A DNA stretch of 64,000 nucleotides from Oscillospiraceae bacterium. Its GTDB lineage: Bacteria > Bacillota > Clostridia > Oscillospirales > CAG-272. Location of the stretch: assembly GCA_015064355.1 (NCBI GenBank), contig SVSJ01000009.1:1-64000 (forward strand), read 5' to 3'. Made by a program: the position numbers and the translations under genes. The notes beneath the pieces are model-generated. The model did no database searches, had not been told where the DNA came from, and worked only from the letters and a program-made list of their open reading frames with translations. This document shows positions 42,744 through 52,208 of the stretch, in pieces. Within the stretch, counting starts at the first letter, position 1, and each line of letters starts with the position of its first letter.

Positions 42744-44360
42744 TTGAATAACCCTAATAATCACGAAACAAACAAGACACCCGGCGGAACCACTCCCGTA
42801 AGACAGAATCTTGCAGATAGAGCGGCTTCCACCTCTCCCCGCCCTACAGGAGCTAATCCCCAGGCGAGACGTCCCCTGACAAACGAAGAACGCAGACGTA
42901 TGGAAGCGGCACGCCAGGCGGCTATGAGAAACGGCGGCGCTGTTGCTTCTGCTACAACACAGGCAAAGCCTCAGACTACCGCCCAGAGACCCCAGACGAC
43001 TGCGACGAGACCGCAAGGAACAGCACAGAGACCCCAGGCCACCGTGCAGAAGACTCAAGCTACTGTTCAAAGGCCCCAGTCTGCACAAAAGCCTGTTACA
43101 CAGACGCAAAAGCCTCGTCCCACAGCAGCACCCGTGAAATCCACACCGGTGCAGGAGAGTTCTCTGTATCGCAAGTTCACCGCTGACGAGGAAGAGATCT
43201 TTGAAATCTATGAAGACGAAGAATATTCCCGTGATTATCAGAACAACGAACCTCGCAGAAATAATACAACTTCCAAAAAGCGCAAGAGAGCGAAGATCAA
43301 CTGGGGTATTATAATTTTTGCGGTGATCCTTGTCGGCGTTGTTGCCTTCTCGATCCGCTACTTGAATAATAATCCTCACACCCCGGGTCCTGAAATGCCC
43401 AACCTCGGTGAGACAGATGGCGAAGTACTCCCGCCCGATACAAGTGAGACTCCCGACACCGACGATATTACCGCAACAGAGCCTCCGGAAACCGAGCCCC
43501 CTGTTACACTTCCCTCTCACTTTACAGTTACCGTGCCTCACACCGACCTTGACGTTGGTAATCAGATCCTTGTTAACTACGCTCATCCCTATGCGAGAGT
43601 TGATACAGTGAACCTTACAAATGTTCGCGCAAACAAGGACAGCGATCTTCAGGTTTCCTCAATTAACGACGCTCTTGCTCCCTCTGCTTTTGCGGCACTT
43701 GACAAAATGACCGCCGATATGCGCGAAGCAGGTTGCGGCGACTGGCTCCTTCTCACAAGCGGATATCGCGACACCACCGAGCAGCAGCAGATCTGGGACA
43801 GAAATCTCGCTCAGAGCGGTGAAGAATATACAAGAATGTACGTTGCAACTCCCGGTCACAGCGAGCACCACACAGGTCTTGCAGCGGACCTCAGCTTCTT
43901 CACATACGATTACGCGTCAATTCCCGTTGCTGACCACGATTTCGGTCCTTGGCTCTGGAACAACTGCGCTGACTACGGATTCATCCTCCGTTACCAGGCA
44001 GACAAGACCGAGCTTACACATACCGCTTACGAAGCATGGCACTTCAGATATATCGGCGTTCCTCACGCTTATGCGGTAAACGCTCTTGACTACTGCTATG
44101 AAGAATACATAGACTACATCCGCGGATACACAGCTACAACCAAGCTGTTCCACGTTAAATCTGACAGAACCACCGCTGCCGTAGCTGCAGAAGATGCAAA
44201 CCAGGTTAAAGACGGTTGGCTTATCTACTACGTTCCCGCCGGCGAAGGTGAAACCACAGATATTCTCTTCCCCTTTGAAGAAGGAAGCGTAGAGTATGAG
44301 ATCTCCGGCAACAATGCCGACGGCTTTATCGTAACAATTACACCCAAATCCAACACATAA
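42744..44360 (+). CDS. VanY-type D-alanyl-D-alanine carboxypeptidase
   Basis: A 538-residue membrane-anchored peptidase that trims the terminal D-Ala of peptidoglycan stem peptides. A long Gln/Pro/Thr-rich cytoplasmic N-terminus (1-185, with PQTTAQRPQ-like repeats) leads to one membrane helix (about 190-210). The outer M15B domain (about 285-455) has TSGYRDTTEQQ, the zinc motif GHSEHHTGLAADLS and EAWHFRYIG. A beta-rich C-terminal tail follows. The start is TTG at 42744 with AAAGGA some distance upstream; this long cytoplasmic tail is unusual for VanY and may tie the enzyme to cytoplasmic partners. Confidence 0.9.
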   Translation: MNNPNNHETNKTPGGTTPVRQNLADRAASTSPRPTGANPQARRPLTNEERRRMEAARQAAMRNGGAVASATTQAKPQTTAQRPQTTATRPQGTAQRPQATVQKTQATVQRPQSAQKPVTQTQKPRPTAAPVKSTPVQESSLYRKFTADEEEIFEIYEDEEYSRDYQNNEPRRNNTTSKKRKRAKINWGIIIFAVILVGVVAFSIRYLNNNPHTPGPEMPNLGETDGEVLPPDTSETPDTDDITATEPPETEPPVTLPSHFTVTVPHTDLDVGNQILVNYAHPYARVDTVNLTNVRANKDSDLQVSSINDALAPSAFAALDKMTADMREAGCGDWLLLTSGYRDTTEQQQIWDRNLAQSGEEYTRMYVATPGHSEHHTGLAADLSFFTYDYASIPVADHDFGPWLWNNCADYGFILRYQADKTELTHTAYEAWHFRYIGVPHAYAVNALDYCYEEYIDYIRGYTATTKLFHVKSDRTTAAVAAEDANQVKDGWLIYYVPAGEGETTDILFPFEEGSVEYEISGNNADGFIVTITPKSNT

Positions 44361-44488
44361 TATTTACTATTGCTCTTAATATAATTCAATTAACATTTTA
44401 CCTCTTTTCAAATTCCCGTCACATTGAGGTTTTACAATATGAGCATAGACTGAAATACAATCAAAACGGAATACAGAAAGGTAATGTT

Positions 44489-45973
44489 ATGAACGAATTT
44501 GACAACAACAATAATAACAATCAGTTTGATAGCGACCTTAATGACTATATCAATAAAGATGAAGAGCCAAAGAGACCCGAGCCTGAAGCCCCTGTAAACG
44601 AGCCTCCGAAGGTTCAGGAACAGTACCGCCAGTACCGTCCCGAACCCCAGCAGAATGGGGGATACTACGGAAACGGATATCCCTATTACACCTACAATGC
44701 TCCCAACAATTCCTACGGTGCGCCTTACGGTCAGGGTATTTCCTACACCCCCGAAGCACCAAAGAAGAAAAAGAAGGAGAAGAAAGGAATCTCCGCAGGT
44801 GCTGTTGCTGCACTTTGCTGCATTACAATTCTCCTCTCTACTGCGGGCGGATTCGTTGGCACCTACTTTGCAGGAAAGATCACAGGCGACAGACAGCCCG
44901 GAATCTCTAATATTGTTGGCTCGGACAACATTTCAATGGACACTCCGGTTGTGATCTACCGTGACGTTGATGACGTTCAGACATCCGTTGACAAAGCGGA
45001 CGGAGAGACACTCAGCTTCAGCTCCGTTGCGGCTCTTGTTAAGGACTCGGTCGTTGAGATCACAACAGAGTATAACGTTCAAAGCACGTGGTACAACTAT
45101 GTTACCCAGGGCGCGGGCAGCGGTGTGATTATTTCTGAAAATGGATACATCGTTACAAATGCACACGTTATCACCGGTGAAACAAGTGCTGTAGCCGATA
45201 ACATCCTGGTTCGCCTTACAACAGGTGAGGAATTTACAGCTACTGTTATCGGATATGACACCGATGCAGATATCGCGATCATCAAAATCGACGCTACCGG
45301 CCTCTCTGCCGCAGTTTGCGGTGATAGCGACACTCTGGTAGTAGGTGAGGAACTTGTAGTCGTTGGTAATCCTCTCGGCGAGCTTGGCGGTACTGTTACA
45401 AACGGTATCGTAAGTGCAACCGAGCGCGAGATCTCCGTTAACGGAGTTAAAATGCAACTGGTTCAGACAAATGCCGCAGTAAGCCCCGGTAATTCCGGCG
45501 GTGGTATGTTCAACATGGAGGGCAAGCTCGTTGGTATCATTAATGCAAAATCCAGCGGCACCGGCGTTGAAGGACTTGGCTTCGCTATTCCTATTAACGA
45601 CGCCCTCAGCGTAACTGAGCAGCTTATGCAGTACGGTTATGTTCGCGGCAAGACATACATCGGCGTTGGATTTGAAGTGGTTTCTTCTTCTAACAACTTT
45701 TATTTCTTCTATGGAATCAAGCCCGGTGTATATGTTACCTCCCTTGTTGAAGGATACAATGACACGGTTCTCCGCGCAGGCGACAGAGTGGTTGCAATTG
45801 ACGGCAAAACCATTTCCACAGTAGAAGAGATCAAAGGAATTGTTACAGCATCTTCTGTGGGGGATGTGCTGAAATTCCAGATCGAGCGCGAAGGCAAGCT
45901 TATTGAGGTTGAAGTCACCTGCTATGAAAAGGTGCCCGAAAAAGCAAGCGAAAACGTAAAATTCGATAGTTGA
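44489..45973 (+). CDS. HtrA/DegP-type membrane serine protease
   Basis: A 494-residue protease for surface protein quality control. Cytoplasmic Asn/Pro/Tyr-rich N-terminus (1-105), one membrane helix (about 106-130), then a trypsin-like domain with the triad His in YIVTNAHV, Asp in DTDADIAIIK and Ser in SPGNSGGGMFN, and a C-terminal PDZ domain (about 395-480: PGVYVTSLVEG, GDRVVAIDG). AAAGG precedes the ATG. The gene is followed by a two-component system, and such systems often control htrA. Confidence 0.94.
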   Translation: MNEFDNNNNNNQFDSDLNDYINKDEEPKRPEPEAPVNEPPKVQEQYRQYRPEPQQNGGYYGNGYPYYTYNAPNNSYGAPYGQGISYTPEAPKKKKKEKKGISAGAVAALCCITILLSTAGGFVGTYFAGKITGDRQPGISNIVGSDNISMDTPVVIYRDVDDVQTSVDKADGETLSFSSVAALVKDSVVEITTEYNVQSTWYNYVTQGAGSGVIISENGYIVTNAHVITGETSAVADNILVRLTTGEEFTATVIGYDTDADIAIIKIDATGLSAAVCGDSDTLVVGEELVVVGNPLGELGGTVTNGIVSATEREISVNGVKMQLVQTNAAVSPGNSGGGMFNMEGKLVGIINAKSSGTGVEGLGFAIPINDALSVTEQLMQYGYVRGKTYIGVGFEVVSSSNNFYFFYGIKPGVYVTSLVEGYNDTVLRAGDRVVAIDGKTISTVEEIKGIVTASSVGDVLKFQIEREGKLIEVEVTCYEKVPEKASENVKFDS

Positions 45974-46050
45974 TTTTGAAAATACACGCAAGGAGGGGAT
46001 ACTTAAAGTTCCCTCTTTTGCGTTTTGAGACTTATGATAAGGAGGCTTAT

Positions 46051-46758
46051 ATGTATAACATTCTTATTGTTGACGATGAAGAAATGATCCGCAGGCTTAT
46101 TGCCAAATATGCCATCTATGAAGGTCACACGGTAAGTGAGGCCGGCGACGGCATGGAAGCGGTTGATCTTTGCAAAAAGGAAAATTTCGACATAATGATA
46201 ATTGACATAATGATGCCGGAGCTTGACGGTTTTTCCGCCTGTCGCGAAATCAGAAAGTTCTCCGATATTCCGATAATTATGCTTTCTGCCAGAGGCGAAG
46301 AGTACGACCGCATAAACGGATTTGAACTGGGAATTGACGACTACGTTGTGAAGCCCTTTTCTCCCAAAGAGCTCATGCTCCGCGTCAATGCGGTTATGAA
46401 AAGATACAACTCCGATTCTACAGGTAAGTCTGACAAGGTTACCGCTTCAGCAAACGAGATCATAGAGCTTGCTGACGGCGGACTGCGTGCAGATATTTCT
46501 GCCAGAATCGTGTACGTTGACGGGAAGCGTGCGGATATGACTCCTAAGGAGTATGATCTGTTCTTCTATATGCTCAAAAACAAAAATATCGCCTTGACTC
46601 GCGAGAAACTTATATGCGAGGTGTGGGGCTACGATTATTTCGGCGACGACCGTACCCTTGATACCCATATCAAACTTCTTCGCAAGAGTCTTGGCAAATA
46701 TTCTGACTATATCGTTACTTTGAGGGGAGTTGGCTACCGTTTTGATGCAGAAAAATAA
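46051..46758 (+). CDS. OmpR-family response regulator
   Basis: A 235-residue DNA-binding regulator. Receiver residues 1-118 keep the acidic pair in IVDDEEM, the phospho-acceptor Asp in IIDIMMPELDG, Thr/Ser in MLSARGEE and Lys in YVVKPFSPKEL. The winged helix (about 140-233) has MTPKEYDLFFYMLKN and DDRTLDTHIKLLRKSL. GGAGG lies 5 nt before the ATG at 46051. It overlaps the kinase gene by 14 bp, so they are coupled. Confidence 0.95.
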   Translation: MYNILIVDDEEMIRRLIAKYAIYEGHTVSEAGDGMEAVDLCKKENFDIMIIDIMMPELDGFSACREIRKFSDIPIIMLSARGEEYDRINGFELGIDDYVVKPFSPKELMLRVNAVMKRYNSDSTGKSDKVTASANEIIELADGGLRADISARIVYVDGKRADMTPKEYDLFFYMLKNKNIALTREKLICEVWGYDYFGDDRTLDTHIKLLRKSLGKYSDYIVTLRGVGYRFDAEK

Positions 46759-48235
46759 AAGAAGCAAAAATCCCCGCCATCCTAGCCTTACAGGCAAAAT
46801 GATTCTTTCATTTGCAATGTTTGGAATTGCCGTGCTTTTAATACTTTGGCTGTTTCAAACGGTACTGCTTGACGACATTTATATGCACCTAAAGCAACGG
46901 TCCCTGACTAAATGCGCCCGAGAGGTAACAGAATCCGTTGACGGCAGCCTTAACCGTGTGCAACTTGATCAGATCTCCTCAGAAGCCGCAAAGAAATACG
47001 GGATCTGCATTTCTGCCTACAGCATAACTTCGTCAAACGGCAGAAAAATGGGTGAGGCAATCCTCGACAAGCACATCAACTCCTTCTGCTTTATTCATAA
47101 TATGAAAGGCGAAAGTCTTTTGAACAAGCTGTATTTAGCAGCGGTCCAAAACGGAGGAACATATAAAGAAAGCTTTTCCATTTCATCTTTGTTCGGTAAA
47201 AATCAAGGTGACAGTAATACAGGTGAGAACGTAATTTACTGCAATCTGGTTCCACTGGAGGATAAAGAGGTTCTTCTCGTATTTAATGCGGAGCTGATGC
47301 CCTTGACCTCAACGGTCGACACCATCCGTGCCCAGCTTGTGATAATCAGTGTTATCATACTTGCTGTGGCTGTTGTTATGGCGATAATTTTCTCTGTGAG
47401 AATATCCCGACCTATACGCGAAATGAGCGAGGAAGCCACAAAGCTGGCGGTGGGTAATTACAACGTTAATTTTGACGGCGGCAACTGTAAGGAAACCGCC
47501 AATCTTTCCGCTACCCTGAACCGTGCAGCTTATGAACTGTCCAAGCTTGACAGAATGCAGAAGGATCTTATCGCAAACGTTTCTCACGATCTCCGCACCC
47601 CCCTTACTATGATCGCCGGATACACAGAGGCTATGCGGGATCTTCCGGGAGAGGCAACGCCGGAGAACATGCAGATCGTCATTGACGAGACCGCTCGACT
47701 TACTTCTCTCGTTAACGATATGCTTGAAGTCAGCAAGTATCAAAACACATCGCAGGTTCTGAAGATCACAAAATTCAACTTAACAGAAGTGCTCCGCACC
47801 ACTCTCGAAAGGTACTCAAAGCTTAAAGAGCGTGACGGATACAAAATAATTTGCGAAGCTGACTGTGATGTTTACGTTGAAGCTGACGAAAATCGCATTT
47901 TGCAGGTTCTATATAATCTTATCAACAATGCGGTAAACTATACAGGCGAGGACAAGACGGTTATTATCCGTCAGACCGTATCCGTAAGTGAAGGCAAAAA
48001 ACAAGTACTCATCGAGGTCATCGACAGCGGTCGCGGAATCAGCGAAGATGAGCTTCCTCTTGTGTGGGAAAGATATTACAAGGTTCACGATTTCCACAAG
48101 AGAGCTGACATGGGTACGGGCCTTGGGCTTTCCATTGTCAAGAACATTCTCCTGCTTCACCGCTCTGAATTCGGAGTAAACAGCAAGGTAGGACATGGAA
48201 GCTGCTTCTGGTTCAAGCTGGACGTGGCAGAGTAA
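46745..48235 (+). CDS. Sensor histidine kinase
   Basis: A 496-residue membrane kinase, partner of the preceding regulator. Two membrane helices (about 20-40 and 195-218) enclose an extracytoplasmic sensor loop of about 155 residues. HAMP follows (SRPIREMSEEA), then HisKA with LIANVSHDLRTPLTMIAG, and the ATPase domain with NNAVNYTG, DSGRGI and GTGLGLSIVKN. The ATG at 46745 overlaps the regulator's 3' end; a GGGGAG site lies upstream. The signal is unknown; cell-wall stress is suggested only by the neighbouring htrA-like and vanY-like genes. Confidence 0.94.
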   Translation: MQKNKRSKNPRHPSLTGKMILSFAMFGIAVLLILWLFQTVLLDDIYMHLKQRSLTKCAREVTESVDGSLNRVQLDQISSEAAKKYGICISAYSITSSNGRKMGEAILDKHINSFCFIHNMKGESLLNKLYLAAVQNGGTYKESFSISSLFGKNQGDSNTGENVIYCNLVPLEDKEVLLVFNAELMPLTSTVDTIRAQLVIISVIILAVAVVMAIIFSVRISRPIREMSEEATKLAVGNYNVNFDGGNCKETANLSATLNRAAYELSKLDRMQKDLIANVSHDLRTPLTMIAGYTEAMRDLPGEATPENMQIVIDETARLTSLVNDMLEVSKYQNTSQVLKITKFNLTEVLRTTLERYSKLKERDGYKIICEADCDVYVEADENRILQVLYNLINNAVNYTGEDKTVIIRQTVSVSEGKKQVLIEVIDSGRGISEDELPLVWERYYKVHDFHKRADMGTGLGLSIVKNILLLHRSEFGVNSKVGHGSCFWFKLDVAE

Positions 48236-48270
48236 AAAAACCGGAGGTTTTATCCTCCGATTTTTTTATT
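48234..48270. terminator. Bidirectional terminator
   Basis: AAACCGGAGG-TTTTAT-CCTCCGATTT flanked by A-rich and T-rich tracts between the kinase (+) and the cyclic-di-GMP protein (-). Confidence 0.85.
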
Positions 48271-51200
48271 TTGTTTCAGCATTTCTGCACATAAGGAGCC
48301 AAGCATTTTTGCCGTGCCAGTGGATGTTGTTTGCATTAGCACTTACGTCAAGGTTAAGGTGCGGGTTCTTGATGGTCGTAACTCTGTCACCGCTTTCTAC
48401 CGCGATCGGGCAGTTCGGGCATGGTGCATCTCTGCCCATAAACACCTTGTAACACTTTTGACCGGGTTCCGCACTTGGCACAAGCTCACGTGCTCTGCGG
48501 TTGAGGAACTTAAGCTCGTACGTCTCAGGCTCTACAATGTAGGTCCAGCTGTACTGGCTGTTGAGCACGTTCTGAATATCCTCGAACGTTCTGGTGTTTT
48601 CCTCTTTACCTCTTTGCTTCAGCAGGAACAAAGATATGGTCTGGCTCAGAAGCACGAGAATATCAATCTGCTCCTTTGTCCAAAGTCTTGCTGAATTGTT
48701 GTCGTCAAATCCAACGTAACCTCGGAACTCGCCGTTATCAAGAATAGCACACTGAAGCATTGAGCAAATATTCTGGGGACCGAGAATGTCCTGCAGATGC
48801 TGTGCAAGCTTGGTTACGTCAGGCACATAGAAAATTCCGTCTTCATCGAACAGATCCTGGTATCCGGGAATGTCCGTAATGTAGCTGACGTTCTGCAAAT
48901 TGTCCTTCTCGCTACTGATTCCGACATTACACCACTCAAACGTGTTACTGCACTCGGTGTTATCTGCGTTGTTTTCAAATATATACACGCGGCTTACGTT
49001 AAGCTGGCGTCCAACTATTTCTATAAGGGAGTTGATGGTTCCCTCGAAGTCTCCGGACTCGTAAAGACGGTTGAACACGTAATGAGAAAGGTTGTTCCCC
49101 GCAAGTCCCAGATCTCTGTCCGAGTCGATCCGGCGGTTAACCATAGTCGCAATAACGTTGCCTGATACGCTTGAATCATAAATAGCGTAGCGGTTCTTGC
49201 CCATCTGCTTTGCGTGATACAATGCACGGTCAGCGTTCTGGAGCAGTACCTTATACGACTCGCCGTGATAAGGCGCAAGAGAAACGCCAACGGAACAAGT
49301 GAAATCGTTTTTTTTCAGGTATTCCCTGCAAATGCTCTGGATCATGCCGATAAGAGCCGCACATCTGTTTTCCACAAGACTCCTGTCGGGAATATTGTTC
49401 ATAAACACAAGGAACTCGTCGCCGCCGATTCTTGCAGTCACATCAGTGCCGCGGAACATCCACGAGATCTCAGACGCAACTCTCATAAGGATCGTGTCAC
49501 CGTACAGATGTCCGTACTGCTTGTTGATCTCCTTGAAGTTGTCAAGGTCAATTATGAGCAGCGCAGACAGGGATGATCTACCGGTTTCGAGGCGCACGTC
49601 GATCTGTCTCTTGGCCGCCTCGCTGTTGAGAAGCTTGGTAAGAGGATCGCGGTCTGCATTGTCATCAATAGATGAGAACAGGCTTCTTTCGTTGTCCACG
49701 CAGATCACAGAACCTATCATGCCGATAACAGCGCCCTCTCTGTTAAAGCGGGTAGCAACGCGTACACGGAACCAGCTGTATTTTCTGGTAGCATTGGCGA
49801 TACGCACGTTGAACTCTGTGAATTTGCCGCCTCTTTTTAGGGCTTCGATCTCTTTTCTGAAAATAGCAATATCGTCCGGGTGAAGGAGCGCAAGATCGGT
49901 CACCTTTGTTGTGTTACCGTTTCGTTCAGTTCCGCGGAAGATGATCTTATCGTCCTTGATGTCCAAGAGGAACATAGCGTCTCCTGCCTGCTCCACAACC
50001 AGTCGGTAGAACTGCTGGAATGATACCAGGTCAGAATTACCTGATTTTGCAGCAGTTGAATCAAACAATGCTCCGTTTATATATTCAAGTCCGTCATCAC
50101 CCGTGGACAGTTTTCCCTTGAGAAGAAGCCATACCACACCGCTGTTCTTGTTATACACAGGAAGCTCCAAGGTAACGTCCACACCAATCTCAAGCTGCTC
50201 CTTGAGTCTTCCTGCAGCTTCGTCGAATTCAACCGGGATAATCAGCTCTGCAAGGCGGTTGCGGTGCAGCTCGCGCATCTCCTCCGTGGTATACCCGAGA
50301 AGCTCGCAAATACCATCTGTACTTCCGGCAAGGGTAAGCCATCTGTCGTTAAGTATGGAAACTGGAATTCCGCCACCTATTGCTTCGGGTTGAAGGGCAC
50401 TTCCGCCCTGACTGCTTATACCAGCACTACCGCCCGATTCACCGGCTGGTTCCCATATTAGCAGTGCCCGTCTGTTCTTTGAGGAATCGTTAACACGCAG
50501 CGCTGTCACGTTATAGTAGGAATATGTACCGTCAGCGCCCTTGATGCGGTATCTGCGTGACTTTTTCCTCATTTCCGAGTCAAAGAACTCCTGAAGATAT
50601 GCGTCCATTCCCTCAGCAACCATCTCTCGGTCGTCGGGGTAAACCACCTCATTCGCCAGAAGCTCTCTTGCCTTATCCAAATTAACCGCACGGTTAAGAA
50701 TAGTAAGCTCCGGGTTGGGATTATACACCACGTGGAACAACTGACTGTCAAGATCTATTTCCACAACAGTTGCGTTCATATGATGCAATAGTACCTGGTA
50801 CTTTGAAAGTGCGTTTTGTACAGCATTTTCCTCCGCTCTGCTGGGTGGTTCAAGAGGAATGGTTATTGAATCAGACGCGGGAGAATATCCGTCCGAATAC
50901 TTGTTAGCCAAAGCCTCAAACTGGCCTGCTACAAGCTTGAAGCATTCAATAAGCTTGGGAGAGAATACTCCGCAGTCACCGCGCAAAATCATATTTGCCG
51001 CGTCCGTGCAGGAGTAGGCCTTTTTGTATACTCTTTCCGTGGTCAATGCGTCATAAACGTCGGCAAGTCCCACCACCTGGGCACAGATAGGTATATCGTC
51101 TCCTGCCAAACCGTCGGGATAACCCCGTCCGTCCCAGCGCTCGTGGTGATAACGGCAGATATTATATGCATATCGCATATACATATCATTGCCCATTGTT

Positions 51201-51937
51201 TCAACCCGCTGGAGAAGCCCGCATCCTGCTGTTGTGTGGGTCTTCATTATATCAAATTCTTCTCCGGTCAGCTTGCCGGCCTTGTTGAGAATTGAGTCGG
51301 AAATAGTGATCTTCCCAATATCGTGGAGAGAAGCAGCACTTGAAATAATGCTGATAGTTTCCTCTGTCAACCCGTACTCCGGGCAGCTACCTGCCACAGC
51401 CTCAAGCAAGATCTGCGTAAACCTGCGGATTCTCAAAATATGCTGGGCTGACTCCATGCTACGGCTTTCAATAATCGAAATAAGTGCGTCAACCATAACC
51501 TCGCTGGAGTGCATAAGAGCATCCTCCTGCTCTTTCACGAGGTTTCTGAGATTCCATTTATGAGAATGAAGTGTAATGAGATTTGATACTCTCTTGCTTA
51601 CGATTTCGGGATAGAATGGGTATGAGATCGTGTCGCCGGCACCATATTCGAAAGCAAAATACTCACTACGTGCATCTTGCTCGTCTATTACAGCAATAAG
51701 CGGAACGTCGCCGAAAACATCCTGCTTTCTTGTAAGGTCAGACTCCTTTGAAAGCAGCTCAATGCTGATAATTACGGCTACGATTGATTCACAATTCAGT
51801 TTGCCAAGAAAATCTGCCTGCTCGAAATTTCTGGCCTCGAGAATATTGTATTTTTCTTCAAATATTCTGCGTAGCTCATCCCGCTTCTCGGCAGAACCGT
51901 CAACAAGCAAAATAGTGTCGCGAATTTTTATCGACAT
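48266..51937 (-). CDS. Receiver/HD-GYP/PAS/GGDEF/GAF cyclic-di-GMP turnover protein
   Basis: A 1223-residue cytoplasmic signalling protein. Residues 1-125 look like a receiver domain (LLVDGSAEKRD), but the phospho-acceptor position reads IISIELL, with no Asp. HD-GYP follows (about 135-345), with HDIGK (205-209), YHHERWDGRGYPDG and intact GYP (272-274): a phosphodiesterase module. PAS-like segments fill about 375-755. GGDEF is intact (837-841), preceded five residues earlier by the I-site RGTD (828-831). A GAF-like domain and a Cys-containing PAS-like end (GRDAPCPNC) complete it. It can probably both make and degrade cyclic-di-GMP. It is divergent from the BTAD/dead-GGDEF regulator gene. Confidence 0.9.
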   Translation of the reverse strand: MSIKIRDTILLVDGSAEKRDELRRIFEEKYNILEARNFEQADFLGKLNCESIVAVIISIELLSKESDLTRKQDVFGDVPLIAVIDEQDARSEYFAFEYGAGDTISYPFYPEIVSKRVSNLITLHSHKWNLRNLVKEQEDALMHSSEVMVDALISIIESRSMESAQHILRIRRFTQILLEAVAGSCPEYGLTEETISIISSAASLHDIGKITISDSILNKAGKLTGEEFDIMKTHTTAGCGLLQRVETMGNDMYMRYAYNICRYHHERWDGRGYPDGLAGDDIPICAQVVGLADVYDALTTERVYKKAYSCTDAANMILRGDCGVFSPKLIECFKLVAGQFEALANKYSDGYSPASDSITIPLEPPSRAEENAVQNALSKYQVLLHHMNATVVEIDLDSQLFHVVYNPNPELTILNRAVNLDKARELLANEVVYPDDREMVAEGMDAYLQEFFDSEMRKKSRRYRIKGADGTYSYYNVTALRVNDSSKNRRALLIWEPAGESGGSAGISSQGGSALQPEAIGGGIPVSILNDRWLTLAGSTDGICELLGYTTEEMRELHRNRLAELIIPVEFDEAAGRLKEQLEIGVDVTLELPVYNKNSGVVWLLLKGKLSTGDDGLEYINGALFDSTAAKSGNSDLVSFQQFYRLVVEQAGDAMFLLDIKDDKIIFRGTERNGNTTKVTDLALLHPDDIAIFRKEIEALKRGGKFTEFNVRIANATRKYSWFRVRVATRFNREGAVIGMIGSVICVDNERSLFSSIDDNADRDPLTKLLNSEAAKRQIDVRLETGRSSLSALLIIDLDNFKEINKQYGHLYGDTILMRVASEISWMFRGTDVTARIGGDEFLVFMNNIPDRSLVENRCAALIGMIQSICREYLKKNDFTCSVGVSLAPYHGESYKVLLQNADRALYHAKQMGKNRYAIYDSSVSGNVIATMVNRRIDSDRDLGLAGNNLSHYVFNRLYESGDFEGTINSLIEIVGRQLNVSRVYIFENNADNTECSNTFEWCNVGISSEKDNLQNVSYITDIPGYQDLFDEDGIFYVPDVTKLAQHLQDILGPQNICSMLQCAILDNGEFRGYVGFDDNNSARLWTKEQIDILVLLSQTISLFLLKQRGKEENTRTFEDIQNVLNSQYSWTYIVEPETYELKFLNRRARELVPSAEPGQKCYKVFMGRDAPCPNCPIAVESGDRVTTIKNPHLNLDVSANANNIHWHGKNAWLLMCRNAETK

Positions 51938-52133
51938 ATTTGTTACTTCCTTCTTCGTAAATTGTGATTGTGCAGTGGATCACGGTCCTTGATATTTACG
52001 CATAAATACCATTCGTATATTTAAACAAATACCCAATTTTATTATACTTTATTTTATTTTTGATGTCAATAGACTATCAGTCGAATAATGGATATATATA
52101 CAGTGTTTGTTGTGATAATTAACATATTACGTA

Positions 52134-52162
52134 TTGACATTACAGGGTTTTATGTGTAAAAT
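52134..52162 (+). promoter_or_regulatory. Promoter of the BTAD/dead-GGDEF regulator gene
   Basis: TTGACA and TAAAAT with a 17-bp spacer, about 35 nt before GGAGG. The divergent region 51938-52208 is AT-rich and shows no other feature. Confidence 0.7.
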
Positions 52163-52208
52163 ATAATATGTAGTATTGTGGCAAAAAATATAATGGAGGT
52201 GGTAAAAA

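Noticed and set aside
44933-45991. 352-codon minus-strand open frame
   Set aside because: It is antisense to the HtrA-like protease, whose catalytic triad is intact.
46730-46744. Upstream in-frame start of the histidine kinase
   Set aside because: It has no ribosome-binding site at a useful distance and would deepen the overlap with the response regulator.
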